A stretch of 64,000 nucleotides of DNA from Dryocola clanedunensis_A (GTDB lineage: Bacteria; Pseudomonadota; Gammaproteobacteria; Enterobacterales; Enterobacteriaceae), in NCBI GenBank assembly GCA_038405435.1, contig JBBYHZ010000013.1. One strand, written 5' to 3'. Below, in pieces: positions 42,665 through 50,420 of this stretch. The notes under the pieces were generated by a model. That model had not been told where the DNA came from. It was given only the letters and a program-made list of their open reading frames with translations, and did no database searches. The first letter of the stretch is position 1. Every line of letters starts with the position of its first letter. A program made the position numbers and the translations under genes.

Positions 42665-43568
42665 CCAGCTCCTTTATCGCCACCTTAGCTCCTGAGCAGT
42701 ACGGCGCAACGCCGGTTCCCGGTTCTATATCCTTCACAGGCTGAATTAGATTTACGCGGACCACGCCAGGCTGCTGAAGGGCGCGATATATGCCGGACAA
42801 AGGGACAATGGCACCAATTCTGTGCTGTCCGGCAAGATAGGCCGTCAGCTCGGTTTGCGCATTGGCCAGCACGGTGCTCGAGTCTGGCCCGGCAGGTATT
42901 TCAAGCGTTGCCTCTACGGTAAAGAGGCTTTGGGTAGCGCTATAGGTCAGGACACGATCGGTCAAGGGGCGAACTTCATCGTCGTTTAGCGCGGCATTGA
43001 CCTTCGCCAGCAGGGCCGATGTTGCGGTACCATCCCCGGTGCGGGAAAGAATGTAGACATCTACCTCACCGCCACGCCCGTGGGTTTCTGGCCCATAGAC
43101 TGCCGCATCCAGCACATCCGCATCGGCGGATTTGGCATGGAAACGGTATGAGTTGTATGCGCCAGCGGTATTTAATTGCGACCACGACAGCTGAATACGC
43201 TCGCGGTATTCATCATCTGCTTCATAGACCGCTTCTAGCGGAGGGATGGCGTCCGGCTGCGCCGGGGTAATCAACAACCGGGGAACATTAAAATTCCCGC
43301 CCAGCTGATCGAGGTCGGCCCCGCCTGCGCTGGCCAGCAGTACTGCCCGCACGGCGTCGTTCATCTTCTGATAGAGCAACGTGGTGTTGTACGAGACGAT
43401 TTCGCCCTGCTTCCAGGCCGGGTCCGATGCCACCAGCGCATCATAGGTTTCATCCGCAGCCTGCAGCTGGGCAAGCCACCGGGCGAAAAGTTCGCTGCTG
43501 TCCGGTACCTCTACCGCATCCGGCACCGGGAGTTCTGAAAGGTCAATTATTGCGGTACTGGTTGCCAT
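42651..43568 (-). CDS. Baseplate wedge protein J (P2 gpJ family)
   Basis: 305 residues (P2 gpJ 302). SRTGDGTATSALLAKVNAALNDDEVRPLTDRV is the Baseplate_J signature; the N-terminus reads IIDLSELPVPDAVE. It forms the wedge that surrounds the hub, like T4 gp6. It overlaps W by 26 bases. Confidence 0.92.
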   Translation of the reverse strand: MATSTAIIDLSELPVPDAVEVPDSSELFARWLAQLQAADETYDALVASDPAWKQGEIVSYNTTLLYQKMNDAVRAVLLASAGGADLDQLGGNFNVPRLLITPAQPDAIPPLEAVYEADDEYRERIQLSWSQLNTAGAYNSYRFHAKSADADVLDAAVYGPETHGRGGEVDVYILSRTGDGTATSALLAKVNAALNDDEVRPLTDRVLTYSATQSLFTVEATLEIPAGPDSSTVLANAQTELTAYLAGQHRIGAIVPLSGIYRALQQPGVVRVNLIQPVKDIEPGTGVAPYCSGAKVAIKELDDGI

Positions 43569-43902
43569 TGATAGTCAACTCCGTAAGTCTGACGGGGTAG
43601 CCGGTTTCCCGGTTAAGCCCCGTAATGTTCAGTTCAAACTCCCCGGGTGCGGTGAAAAACACATCAACGTGCTCAAGCTGCAACCGGGGTTCCCATGCCG
43701 CCAGCGCGCCAGCGGTATCCGCAATAATGCGGGTGCGCGTCACGCCATCCTGCGGATTGTCTACTCTTGAGGGCAGATCGCTGCCGTAAAGCCTGTTGAG
43801 TACGCGCCTGCCCGTCGGCGTGCTTAAAATATCCAGCACCGACTGGCGCAGGTGCGCATCACCTGACAGACGTTTGCCGTTAGTTGCATCAACACCGTTC
43901 AT
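43543..43902 (-). CDS. Baseplate protein W (P2 gpW / T4 gp25 family)
   Basis: 119 residues (P2 gpW 115). LRQSVLDILSTPTGRRVLNRLYGSDLP is the gp25-like signature. It joins wedge and sheath initiation and is one of the most conserved parts of all contractile injection systems. Confidence 0.92.
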   Translation of the reverse strand: MNGVDATNGKRLSGDAHLRQSVLDILSTPTGRRVLNRLYGSDLPSRVDNPQDGVTRTRIIADTAGALAAWEPRLQLEHVDVFFTAPGEFELNITGLNRETGYPVRLTELTINGNQYRNN

Positions 43903-43940
43903 CGTAAATTTTGCCCGTAAAAAAACCGCCGTAGCGGTGG

Positions 43941-44561
43941 TTACATGGATTGATTAGGCGTGCCGGTTGTCCCACCGGAATCTCCTTTATGATTGTGGCC
44001 GTTATAGGTTGTACGGATTTGGTTCATCGTCCCTTTTGCGTCCAGCACTTCACCTTTAGCAGTCACGTTACTGGCGACGTCCAGGCTTGCCTGCAGCATG
44101 GTATTACCGGCCACCGTCAGGTTTTTCGTGATCAGCACCGGCCCGTCCAGCGTGCCTTCACCAACAATTTTATAGGTGCCGCCTTGCGCCAGAGCGATCG
44201 TGAGCGCATGAACCTTGCGGTCATAGCGGATCTCGGTACCGTCCTCATAGCGCGTGATATGGGTATTTTTATCGCCAGAGGGAATGGCTACCGCATCGGT
44301 ATTCCAGCCCGGGAAAACCCGGCCATTGTTCAGATCTCCCGCCTCAGAGATAACGGTAACCGCGTCGCCCGCCGCTGCCGGATGAAAATCCTGCTGGTAC
44401 TGACTTGCGCCCCATTGGCAAAGAGGAAGCCAGTCAGTTACGTTATTCCCCAACCTGACCCTGCAAGTTGGGCGCGGACCGGCAAGATTTACGTCACTAA
44501 TGACGCCACGGCGAACCATATTGGCCACGCGCCGCTGAAGATCGCCAAGCAGGTCATCCAT
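43941..44561 (-). CDS. Baseplate spike protein V (P2 gpV family)
   Basis: 206 residues from ATG 44561, which has a GGGGAG ribosome site; an ATG 21 bases upstream has none. OB-fold (NVTDWLPLCQWGASQYQQ, residues about 40-95), a beta-helical stretch (DGPVLITKNLTVAGNTML) and a GHNH motif close to the C-terminus. In P2 the matching H-x-H holds an iron ion at the tip of the needle that pierces the outer membrane. It overlaps the gene upstream by 8 bases. Confidence 0.92.
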   Translation of the reverse strand: MDDLLGDLQRRVANMVRRGVISDVNLAGPRPTCRVRLGNNVTDWLPLCQWGASQYQQDFHPAAAGDAVTVISEAGDLNNGRVFPGWNTDAVAIPSGDKNTHITRYEDGTEIRYDRKVHALTIALAQGGTYKIVGEGTLDGPVLITKNLTVAGNTMLQASLDVASNVTAKGEVLDAKGTMNQIRTTYNGHNHKGDSGGTTGTPNQSM

Positions 44562-45147
44562 TTCTCCCCTCCTTATTGCCATAAACTAACTGGTAGTCAT
44601 CAATATGATCGGAACCTGTCTCTGGGGCGCAGCCCAGCCAGGCCTGCCTTAAAGGTGTGCCATCGTAGGCAAGTGGATCAGCGCCTACGGCTACATCCTG
44701 CGTGAAGTTAACCGCCCACGCCGCGTAGTCATTCAGTGCAGGTACAGTTGTATCGGTCTCTGGACTGTAAGGAGCGGCACTGGTAAACACAGCGGGCTCC
44801 ACACCTTCAAGACCAAACTGCTGTCCGGCAAGCCACTGGGTGAGTTCCGCCGCATACCCCTGCACGGCAACGTCTGGTGACGAGGCTGAGCGATCTGTCA
44901 GCACCAGCATTTCGCCACTCAGCACGATGGAGATCTGACCGCTGGTATCCCGGCTGCCCGGCGTCCAGCCTTTCAGAGAGAGGAAAACCGCAGGGGTGCT
45001 CAGGTTTGTGAGGGTCTGTGGATAGCTCTCCGCCGTTTTAATCCATGGGATCTGACGAAGCGAGCCGAGCACGGTCTGGTAATAATCGGGAACTGTTACT
45101 GGCTTAGCCAACTTCCACCCCCCGATGAATAAAATGTTAAAAGGCAC
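44554..45147 (-). CDS. Phage tail-associated protein, possibly a Mu gp37-like tail terminator
   Basis: 197 residues, first gene of the tail operon, directly upstream of the spike. Features: PVTVPDYYQTVLGSLRQIPWIKTAESYP at the N-terminus; TPAVFLSLKGWTPG and GQISIVLSGEMLVLTDR (beta strands); ELTQWLAGQQFG; and DYAAWAVNFTQDVAVG, resembling the Mu gp37/DUF1834 type of protein encoded upstream of contractile tail genes. If it caps the tail it would stand in for P2 gpR/gpS, which are missing. The assignment is by position and a loose resemblance. Ribosome site AGGAG lies 7 bases before the ATG. Confidence 0.55.
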   Translation of the reverse strand: MPFNILFIGGWKLAKPVTVPDYYQTVLGSLRQIPWIKTAESYPQTLTNLSTPAVFLSLKGWTPGSRDTSGQISIVLSGEMLVLTDRSASSPDVAVQGYAAELTQWLAGQQFGLEGVEPAVFTSAAPYSPETDTTVPALNDYAAWAVNFTQDVAVGADPLAYDGTPLRQAWLGCAPETGSDHIDDYQLVYGNKEGRNG

Positions 45148-45789
45148 ATAGATAACTCCTTTGCGTGAATTCTACTGGAGGGCTGAGCGCTTAAGGTTTC
45201 AGCGCTCCTCATGCTTTGCTGTAGCCTGCTGAACGGTCTTCAGGGTCATTAATACCGCCGTTAATCAGTCAGATGTCTTCTCGCTTCCCGGCCAGCGCAG
45301 ATCATGACGGTGGGCGTCGCCCAGGAAAATAGATTGCAAAAGTTACCCCTTTCGTTGCTGGGGTCATCTCTGTTGCAGTCAGAATGGGACCGGACATTTA
45401 ATCTTGCTTTACTGGCAGCCATCCCGAACGAAGGGCATAAAAAACCCCGGCGTGAGCCAGGGTGAAAGGATTCGAGGTCGCTCAGTAACTGGAAACGTTA
45501 ACGGTGACCGCAGAGATATACATGGAAATTAAGGCTGCCAAGGTGGCGGAGTACACGTTCAGTGAACTTTGATGATGGTAGCAGGATGAAAAAAAAGAAA
45601 ACGTCGGTGACCATCTCAAAGCACAATGCTTTAGTGCTTTACCCTTTTTCAGGGTGCTATGTTAATGAGCATTCACCATCCTGGTGAGCAGCGCGTCCTT
45701 CCGACGAGCCAATTAAACACAATGTGGATTTTAATGTCAACAACAAAATCTTTTTTGTGGATTATTGTGGATTTAATCACTTTTTGACC
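45148..45789. other. Non-coding stretch between repressor and tail operon
   Basis: About 640 bases without a convincing gene. It holds a terminator (45439-45462), a CACCA/TGGTG inverted repeat with a 3-base centre (45674-45686), an AGCAC/GTGCT hairpin (about 45619-45637), and on the minus strand two short open frames of 53 codons (45422-45261; contains FSWATPTVMICAGREARRHL) and 38 codons (about 45616-45500; ends NFHVYLCGHR). These look like worn remains of small phage genes. The tail operon promoter should lie between 45147 and 45439; I cannot identify it. Confidence 0.5.
45439..45462 (-). terminator. Intrinsic terminator downstream of the island repressor
   Basis: On the minus strand CCCTGGC, loop TCAC, GCCGGGG (one G-U pair), then six T. 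It separates the repressor transcript from the tail operon, so the latter needs its own promoter or an antiterminator. Confidence 0.8.
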
Positions 45790-46503
45790 TTACTCCCACA
45801 AGGTTGAGGTCCAGAAAACCTTGCCGATAATCTCAACCTTATCCAGATCTACTTCTTCTTCCGGATACTCCTGGGCGTTATAGCTCCTGATGCTCAGTTT
45901 GTTTGGACCGGTGCGATAGAGGATTTTTATTCGTTTCCAGCCTTCCTGATTGATGGCGTAAGTTTTGCCATCAACAATTTTTTTGTTGTTGCAGTCCACC
46001 GCCACCGTTGCCCCGTTAGGTATTACCGGCTCCATGCTATTGCCATGTGTGGGGAAGCACAGCACGCCTGAGCCATCGCTGTTGGCCCCCACGCGCCGCA
46101 GAGTGGACTTAGAGAAGCGGAGCCGAAAGCCGTTGTAGTCGTCTTCACAGAAACTTCCGTCCCCTGCCGCCAGCTCGATATCCCGCAAAAATGGCACTTC
46201 AACTTCGTCATTTTCCAGCGGAGTTTTGCTATCCCAGGCATCGACTCGCTGCCAGCTGCTTTGTGGCGGGATCGTTGACTCATGGTGACTATCCACTTTC
46301 GGGTTGCCATTACCGTTGAACAGCCAGTTTAAAGAATAGCCGTACTTTTCGCCGATTTGCTGTGCGGCTTCCCGACTGATGCTGTTGCGCTTAAGCCAGT
46401 TATTGACGGTCTGCGGCGTTACGTTCAGCCCGGCGGCCAGCGTCTTTTGCTTTAATCCTTCGGCATCCATCAGATACTGCAGGCGCTCGGCGATAGTATT
46501 CAC
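45790..46503 (-). CDS. LexA/CI-like phage repressor (HTH plus S24 peptidase)
   Basis: 237 residues from GTG 46503, preceded by GGGAG; an ATG at 46533 is in frame but lies within the probable operator at 46526-46542. N-terminal HTH at about residues 18-40 (QKTLAAGLNVTPQTVNNWLKR). C-terminal S24 autoprotease with the Ala-Gly cleavage site in IELAAGDGS (about 113/114), nucleophile Ser156 in HGNSMEP and Lys180 in VDGKTYAI. Such repressors cut themselves on RecA filaments, so the island is probably SOS-inducible. Reads toward the tail operon, ending 640 bases before it. Confidence 0.9.
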   Translation of the reverse strand: MNTIAERLQYLMDAEGLKQKTLAAGLNVTPQTVNNWLKRNSISREAAQQIGEKYGYSLNWLFNGNGNPKVDSHHESTIPPQSSWQRVDAWDSKTPLENDEVEVPFLRDIELAAGDGSFCEDDYNGFRLRFSKSTLRRVGANSDGSGVLCFPTHGNSMEPVIPNGATVAVDCNNKKIVDGKTYAINQEGWKRIKILYRTGPNKLSIRSYNAQEYPEEEVDLDKVEIIGKVFWTSTLWE

Positions 46504-46525
46504 TTGTTTCTCCCGCTTGGTAAAG

Positions 46526-46542
46526 ATAAACACTTAGTTTAT
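46526..46542. promoter_or_regulatory. Probable operator of the island repressor
   Basis: ATAAAC-ACTTA-GTTTAT, a perfect 6-bp inverted repeat with a 5-base centre, immediately upstream of the GTG start of the repressor. A related 10-base palindrome, GTTTATAAAC, lies at 46595-46604, and TGTTTAT occurs between them (46557-46563). Autoregulation is inferred. Confidence 0.5.
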
Positions 46543-46605
46543 TTCCACCCTCATTATGTTTATTTTTTCAGGCGACCAACAGTATAGCGATCTGGTTTAT
46601 AAACG

Positions 46606-46640
46606 CAAAAAAGCCCCGCCAGTAAACTGACGAGGCTTTT
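46606..46640 (-). terminator. Intrinsic terminator after typA
   Basis: On the minus strand AAGCCTCGTCAG, loop TTTA, CTGGCGGGGCTT, then T run. It begins 27 bases after the typA stop and marks the edge between core gene and island. Confidence 0.9.
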
Positions 46641-46666
46641 AGTTGGAGCCGAAGGAGCGTTAAATC

Positions 46667-48493
46667 TTACGCTTCTTTGCCGCCACGACCCGCGCGTTTG
46701 CGGTCGTTTTCAGTCAGGTGACGCTTACGAATACGGACGGAGGTAGGAGTAACTTCTACCAGTTCGTCGTCATCGATGAACTCCAGCGCCTGCTCCAGGG
46801 ACATTTTCTGTGCCGGAACCAGAGTAGTCGCTTCGTCAGTACCGGACGCACGCATGTTGGTCAGTTTCTTACCGGTCAGGCAGTTCACGGTCAGGTCGTT
46901 AGAACGACTGTGAATACCGATGATCTGGCCTTCGTAAACTTCCGCACCGTGGCCCAGGAACAGCTTACCGCGGTCCTGCAGGCTGAACAGCGCAAACGCA
47001 ACTGCTTTACCCTGACCGTTAGAGATCAGTACGCCGTTCTGACGCTGACCGATTTCGCCAGGCTTCACGTCGTCGTAGTGGCTGAAGGTGGAGTACAGCA
47101 GACCGGTACCGGAAGTCATGGTCATGAACTCGGTACGGAAGCCGATCAGGCCACGTGCCGGGATCAGGTAATCCAGACGGATACGACCTTTGCCGTCAGG
47201 GATCATGTCTTTGACATCGCCCTTACGCTCGCCCATTGCCTGCATCACAGAACCCTGGTGCTGTTCTTCGATATCCAGCGTCACGTTTTCGAACGGCTCC
47301 TGCATGCGGCCATCGATCATACGGTTGATAACTTTCGGACGGGACACAGCCAGTTCGAAGCCTTCACGACGCATGTTTTCGATAAGCACGGACAGGTGCA
47401 GTTCACCACGGCCGGATACACGGAACGCATCCGCATCTTCGGTTTCTTCAACGCGCAGCGCAACGTTGTGCACCAGCTCTTTGTTCAGGCGGTCAAGGAT
47501 CTGACGGGAGGTAACGTACTTACCTTCTTTACCACAGAACGGAGAGGTGTTGACGTTGAAGAACATGGTCACGGTTGGTTCATCTACGGACAGCGCTGGC
47601 AGCGCTTCAACGTTTTGCGTGTCGCAAAGGGTGTCGGAGATGTTCAGTTCGCCCAGACCGGTGATAGCGATGATATCGCCCGCTTCGGCTTCGGTGGATT
47701 CAATACGCTCCAGACCGAGGTGAGTCAGAACTTTGCCGACTTTACCGTTACGAGTTTTGCCTTCGCTGTCGATGATAGTGATCTGCTGGTTAGGCTTCAC
47801 TTTACCGCGCTTGATGCGACCGATGCCGATAACACCAACGTAGTTGTTGTAGTCGAGCTGGGAGATTTGCATCTGGAACGGACCATCAAGGTCAACGCTT
47901 GGTGCTTTAACGTGGTCAACAATCGCCTGGTACAGCGGAGTCATGTCTTCCGCCATCTCATTGTGATCGTTACCCGCGATACCCATCAGTGCAGATGCAT
48001 AGATGATTGGGAAGTCGAGCTGCTCGTCGCTTGCGTCGAGGTTCACGAACAGGTCGAAGACCTGATCCACAACCCAGTCAGGACGCGCGCCAGGACGGTC
48101 AACTTTGTTGATAACCACGATTGGCTTCAGACCATGGGCAAATGCCTTTTTGGTCACGAAGCGCGTCTGCGGCATTGGGCCATCCATTGCGTCAACGACC
48201 AGCAGAACGGAGTCTACCATGGACATTACACGTTCAACTTCACCACCGAAGTCGGCGTGCCCAGGGGTATCAACGATGTTGATACGGTAGTCATTCCATT
48301 TGATAGCGGTGTTTTTAGCGAGGATGGTAATCCCACGCTCTTTCTCCAAATCGTTGGAGTCCATCACGCGTTCGGTAGCTTCAGCACGTTCGTTACTGAA
48401 AGTACCAGATTGCTGCAGCAGCTTATCAACCAGGGTAGTTTTACCATGGTCAACGTGCGCGATGATGGCGATGTTACGCAGATTTTCGATCAC
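46667..48493 (-). CDS. typA: Ribosome-associated translational GTPase TypA/BipA
   Basis: 608 residues (607 in E. coli). G1 AHVDHGKTTLVDKLL, G3 DTPGHADFGGEV, G4 NKVDRPGARP; EF-G-like domains III and V and the family-specific C-terminal domain (ending KRHLTENDRKRAGRGGKEA). Needed for growth at low temperature and for 50S assembly. Divergent from glnA, as in E. coli, across a 376-base regulatory region. Confidence 0.98.
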   Translation of the reverse strand: MIENLRNIAIIAHVDHGKTTLVDKLLQQSGTFSNERAEATERVMDSNDLEKERGITILAKNTAIKWNDYRINIVDTPGHADFGGEVERVMSMVDSVLLVVDAMDGPMPQTRFVTKKAFAHGLKPIVVINKVDRPGARPDWVVDQVFDLFVNLDASDEQLDFPIIYASALMGIAGNDHNEMAEDMTPLYQAIVDHVKAPSVDLDGPFQMQISQLDYNNYVGVIGIGRIKRGKVKPNQQITIIDSEGKTRNGKVGKVLTHLGLERIESTEAEAGDIIAITGLGELNISDTLCDTQNVEALPALSVDEPTVTMFFNVNTSPFCGKEGKYVTSRQILDRLNKELVHNVALRVEETEDADAFRVSGRGELHLSVLIENMRREGFELAVSRPKVINRMIDGRMQEPFENVTLDIEEQHQGSVMQAMGERKGDVKDMIPDGKGRIRLDYLIPARGLIGFRTEFMTMTSGTGLLYSTFSHYDDVKPGEIGQRQNGVLISNGQGKAVAFALFSLQDRGKLFLGHGAEVYEGQIIGIHSRSNDLTVNCLTGKKLTNMRASGTDEATTLVPAQKMSLEQALEFIDDDELVEVTPTSVRIRKRHLTENDRKRAGRGGKEA

Positions 48494-48643
48494 AACTTTG
48501 CCTCAGGCATTAGAAATAGCGCGTTATTGTACACGTATTAATCGAAGGACAGAACAGGATCACAAAGAACCTTTACAAACAATGTTGAAAGTAAGGGATT
48601 GTGATCGCTTTCACGGAGCTAAAAAGGGAGCCAAAACGTAAAT

Positions 48644-48659
48644 TGCACCAATATGGTGC
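48644..48659. promoter_or_regulatory. NtrC binding site 1 upstream of glnA
   Basis: TGCACCAATATGGTGC fits the NtrC consensus TGCACY-N5-GGTGCA. About 130 bases upstream of the sigma-54 promoter, as in E. coli, where phosphorylated NtrC bound here acts as an enhancer and also represses the upstream glnAp1 promoter. Confidence 0.85.
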
Positions 48660-48675
48660 CCATTTTTCACACTGG

Positions 48676-48692
48676 AGCACTATATTGGTGCA
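48676..48692. promoter_or_regulatory. NtrC binding site 2 upstream of glnA
   Basis: AGCACTATATTGGTGCA, second high-affinity NtrC site, 32 bases (about three turns) from site 1, allowing the two dimers to form an oligomer on one face of the DNA. Confidence 0.85.
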
Positions 48693-48718
48693 AGTTATCC
48701 ATCATGGTGCAGCCCTTT

Positions 48719-48732
48719 TGCACTATAGTGCG
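48719..48732. promoter_or_regulatory. Weaker NtrC site (governor type) upstream of glnA
   Basis: TGCACTATAGTGCG, with a perfect GCACTATAGTGC palindrome, between the enhancer sites and the promoter. A further half-match CATGGTGCA is at 48703-48711. Such low-affinity sites limit glnA expression at high NtrC-P in E. coli. Confidence 0.65.
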
Positions 48733-48765
48733 CATGATAACGCCTTTTTGGGGTGATTTAAAAGT

Positions 48766-48782
48766 TGGCACAGATTTCGCTT
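48766..48782 (+). promoter_or_regulatory. Sigma-54 promoter glnAp2
   Basis: TGGCAC-AGATT-TCGCTT with GG at 48767-48768 and GC at 48779-48780, the -24/-12 pair with the right spacing; essentially identical to E. coli glnAp2. Transcription should start near 48792, 78 bases before glnA. Confidence 0.92.
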
Positions 48783-48869
48783 TATAAGTTTCAGGGCGAA
48801 AAGCCACTTTTAATAAAATTATCAGACCTCGTTACCACGACGACAATGACCAATCCGGGAGAGTTAAGT

Positions 48870-50279
48870 ATGTCCGCTGAACACGTTTTGACGATGCTGA
48901 ATGAGCATGAAGTGAAATTTGTTGATTTGCGCTTCACTGACACCAAGGGTAAAGAACAGCACGTTACTATCCCTGCTCACCAGGTGAATGCTGAATTCTT
49001 CGAAGAAGGCAAAATGTTTGACGGCTCCTCGATTGGTGGCTGGAAAGGTATCAACGAATCCGACATGGTGCTGATGCCAGACGCGTCTACCGCGGTCATC
49101 GACCCGTTCTTCGCCGATTCTACCCTGATCATTCGTTGTGACATCCTTGAGCCAGGCACGCTGCAGGGTTACGACCGTGACCCGCGCTCCATCGCGAAAC
49201 GCGCTGAAGATTACCTGCGTTCTACCGGTCTTGCTGATACCGTCCTGTTCGGGCCAGAACCAGAGTTCTTCCTGTTCGACGACATCCGTTTCGGCAGCTC
49301 CATCTCCGGCTCCCACGTTGCTATCGATGATATCGAAGGCGCATGGAACACCGGCACCAAATACGAAGGCGGCAACAAAGGCCACCGTCCTGCAGTGAAA
49401 GGCGGTTACTTCCCGGTTCCACCAGTCGACTCCGCACAGGACCTGCGTTCTGCAATGTGTCTGACCATGGAGCAGATGGGCCTGGTTGTTGAAGCTCACC
49501 ACCACGAAGTGGCAACGGCTGGTCAGAACGAAGTGGCAACCCGCTTCAACACCATGACCAAAAAAGCTGATGAAATTCAGATCTACAAATACGTCGTGCA
49601 CAACGTTGCTCACGCTTACGGCAAAACTGCGACCTTCATGCCAAAACCAATGTTTGGCGACAACGGTTCCGGTATGCACTGCCACATGTCCCTGTCCAAG
49701 AACGGCGTAAACCTGTTCGCTGGCGACAAATATGCGGGCCTGTCTGAGCAAGCGCTGTACTACATCGGCGGCGTTATCAAGCACGCTAAAGCGATCAACG
49801 CCCTGTCTAACCCGACAACTAACTCCTACAAGCGTCTGGTCCCGGGTTACGAAGCTCCAGTTATGCTGGCTTACTCTGCCCGTAACCGTTCAGCTTCTAT
49901 CCGTATCCCGGTGGTTGCGTCCCCGAAAGCACGTCGTATCGAAGTGCGCTTCCCGGACCCGGCGGCTAACCCATACCTGTGCTTCGCCGCGCTGCTGATG
50001 GCTGGCCTTGACGGTATCAAAAACAAAATCCATCCGGGTGAAGCGATGGACAAAAACCTGTATGACCTGCCGCCGGAAGAAGCGAAAGAGATCCCACAGG
50101 TTGCAGGCTCTCTGGAAGAAGCACTGAGCTGCCTGAACGAAGACCGCGAGTTCCTGACCGCGGGCGGCGTGTTCACTGACGACGCTATCGATGCCTACAT
50201 CGCTCTGCGTATGGAAGAAAACGACCGCGTACGTATGACACCGCACCCGGTAGAGTTCGAGCTGTACTACAGCGTCTGA
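48870..50279 (+). CDS. glnA: Glutamine synthetase GlnA
   Basis: Makes glutamine from glutamate, ammonia and ATP as a dodecamer. 469 residues, the same as E. coli. Signatures FDGSSIGGWKGINESDM, KPMFGDNGSGMHCHMS (ATP site) and the adenylylated tyrosine in MDKNLYDLPPEE are present. ATG 48870 is the start known in E. coli; the frame is open upstream across the promoter. First gene of glnA-glnL-glnG; a terminator and a second promoter separate it from glnL. Confidence 0.99.
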   Translation: MSAEHVLTMLNEHEVKFVDLRFTDTKGKEQHVTIPAHQVNAEFFEEGKMFDGSSIGGWKGINESDMVLMPDASTAVIDPFFADSTLIIRCDILEPGTLQGYDRDPRSIAKRAEDYLRSTGLADTVLFGPEPEFFLFDDIRFGSSISGSHVAIDDIEGAWNTGTKYEGGNKGHRPAVKGGYFPVPPVDSAQDLRSAMCLTMEQMGLVVEAHHHEVATAGQNEVATRFNTMTKKADEIQIYKYVVHNVAHAYGKTATFMPKPMFGDNGSGMHCHMSLSKNGVNLFAGDKYAGLSEQALYYIGGVIKHAKAINALSNPTTNSYKRLVPGYEAPVMLAYSARNRSASIRIPVVASPKARRIEVRFPDPAANPYLCFAALLMAGLDGIKNKIHPGEAMDKNLYDLPPEEAKEIPQVAGSLEEALSCLNEDREFLTAGGVFTDDAIDAYIALRMEENDRVRMTPHPVEFELYYSV

Positions 50280-50309
50280 TTAAGTTTTTTTGTTGCCGTG
50301 GAAACTTTC

Positions 50310-50335
50310 AGCCCATCTTCGGATGGGCTTTTTTC
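50310..50335 (+). terminator. Intrinsic terminator after glnA
   Basis: AGCCCATC, loop TTCG, GATGGGCT, then TTTTT. It reduces read-through into glnL-glnG, keeping the regulators far below the enzyme. Confidence 0.92.
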
Positions 50336-50380
50336 TCCACAAAATAACTGGTTAAACAGGGATTTTTACCAGCGGACAAC

Positions 50381-50402
50381 TATAATGCACCAACATAGTG
50401 CA
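50381..50402 (+). promoter_or_regulatory. glnL promoter with overlapping NtrC site
   Basis: A -10 TATAAT (50381-50386) overlaps the NtrC site TGCACCAACATAGTGCA (50386-50402). In E. coli NtrC bound at the matching site represses glnLp. The -35 region is poor. Confidence 0.75.
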
Positions 50403-50420
50403 TAACCCGGAGACGGCTGT

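Larger units (their letters stand above)
34670..46533 (-). mobile_element. P2-like phage tail island (tail genes plus repressor only)
   Basis: Fourteen tail genes in the P2 order V W J I H tfa FI FII E E' T U X D, one gene upstream of V, and a S24-type repressor, all on the minus strand between typA and yihX. I find no integrase, portal, terminase, capsid, head-completion, holin, endolysin or ogr-like gene. Relative to P2, X lies between U and D rather than in the head-tail region. No frameshift or stop interrupts any tail gene. In E. coli K-12 the typA-yihX interval carries the unrelated yihL-yihW genes. Possible readings are an old defective prophage, or a tail kept as a bacteriocin-like particle. 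Confidence 0.9.

Noticed and set aside
45148..45789. Lysis cassette (holin, endolysin, spanin) expected for a tailocin
   Set aside because: No frame in this gap or elsewhere in the island encodes a membrane holin or a muramidase; only fragments of 20-53 codons are seen.
34561..46666. Attachment sites flanking the island
   Set aside because: I saw no direct repeat shared by the yihX side and the typA side, and there is no integrase gene.
46718..48541. Long open frame of 607 codons antisense to typA
   Set aside because: It mirrors typA codon by codon, has no ribosome site and no recognisable domain; long antisense frames are usual opposite genes with strong codon bias.
48864..49784. 306-codon frame antisense to glnA
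   Set aside because: Same cause as opposite typA: codon bias of a highly expressed gene removes stops on the other strand.
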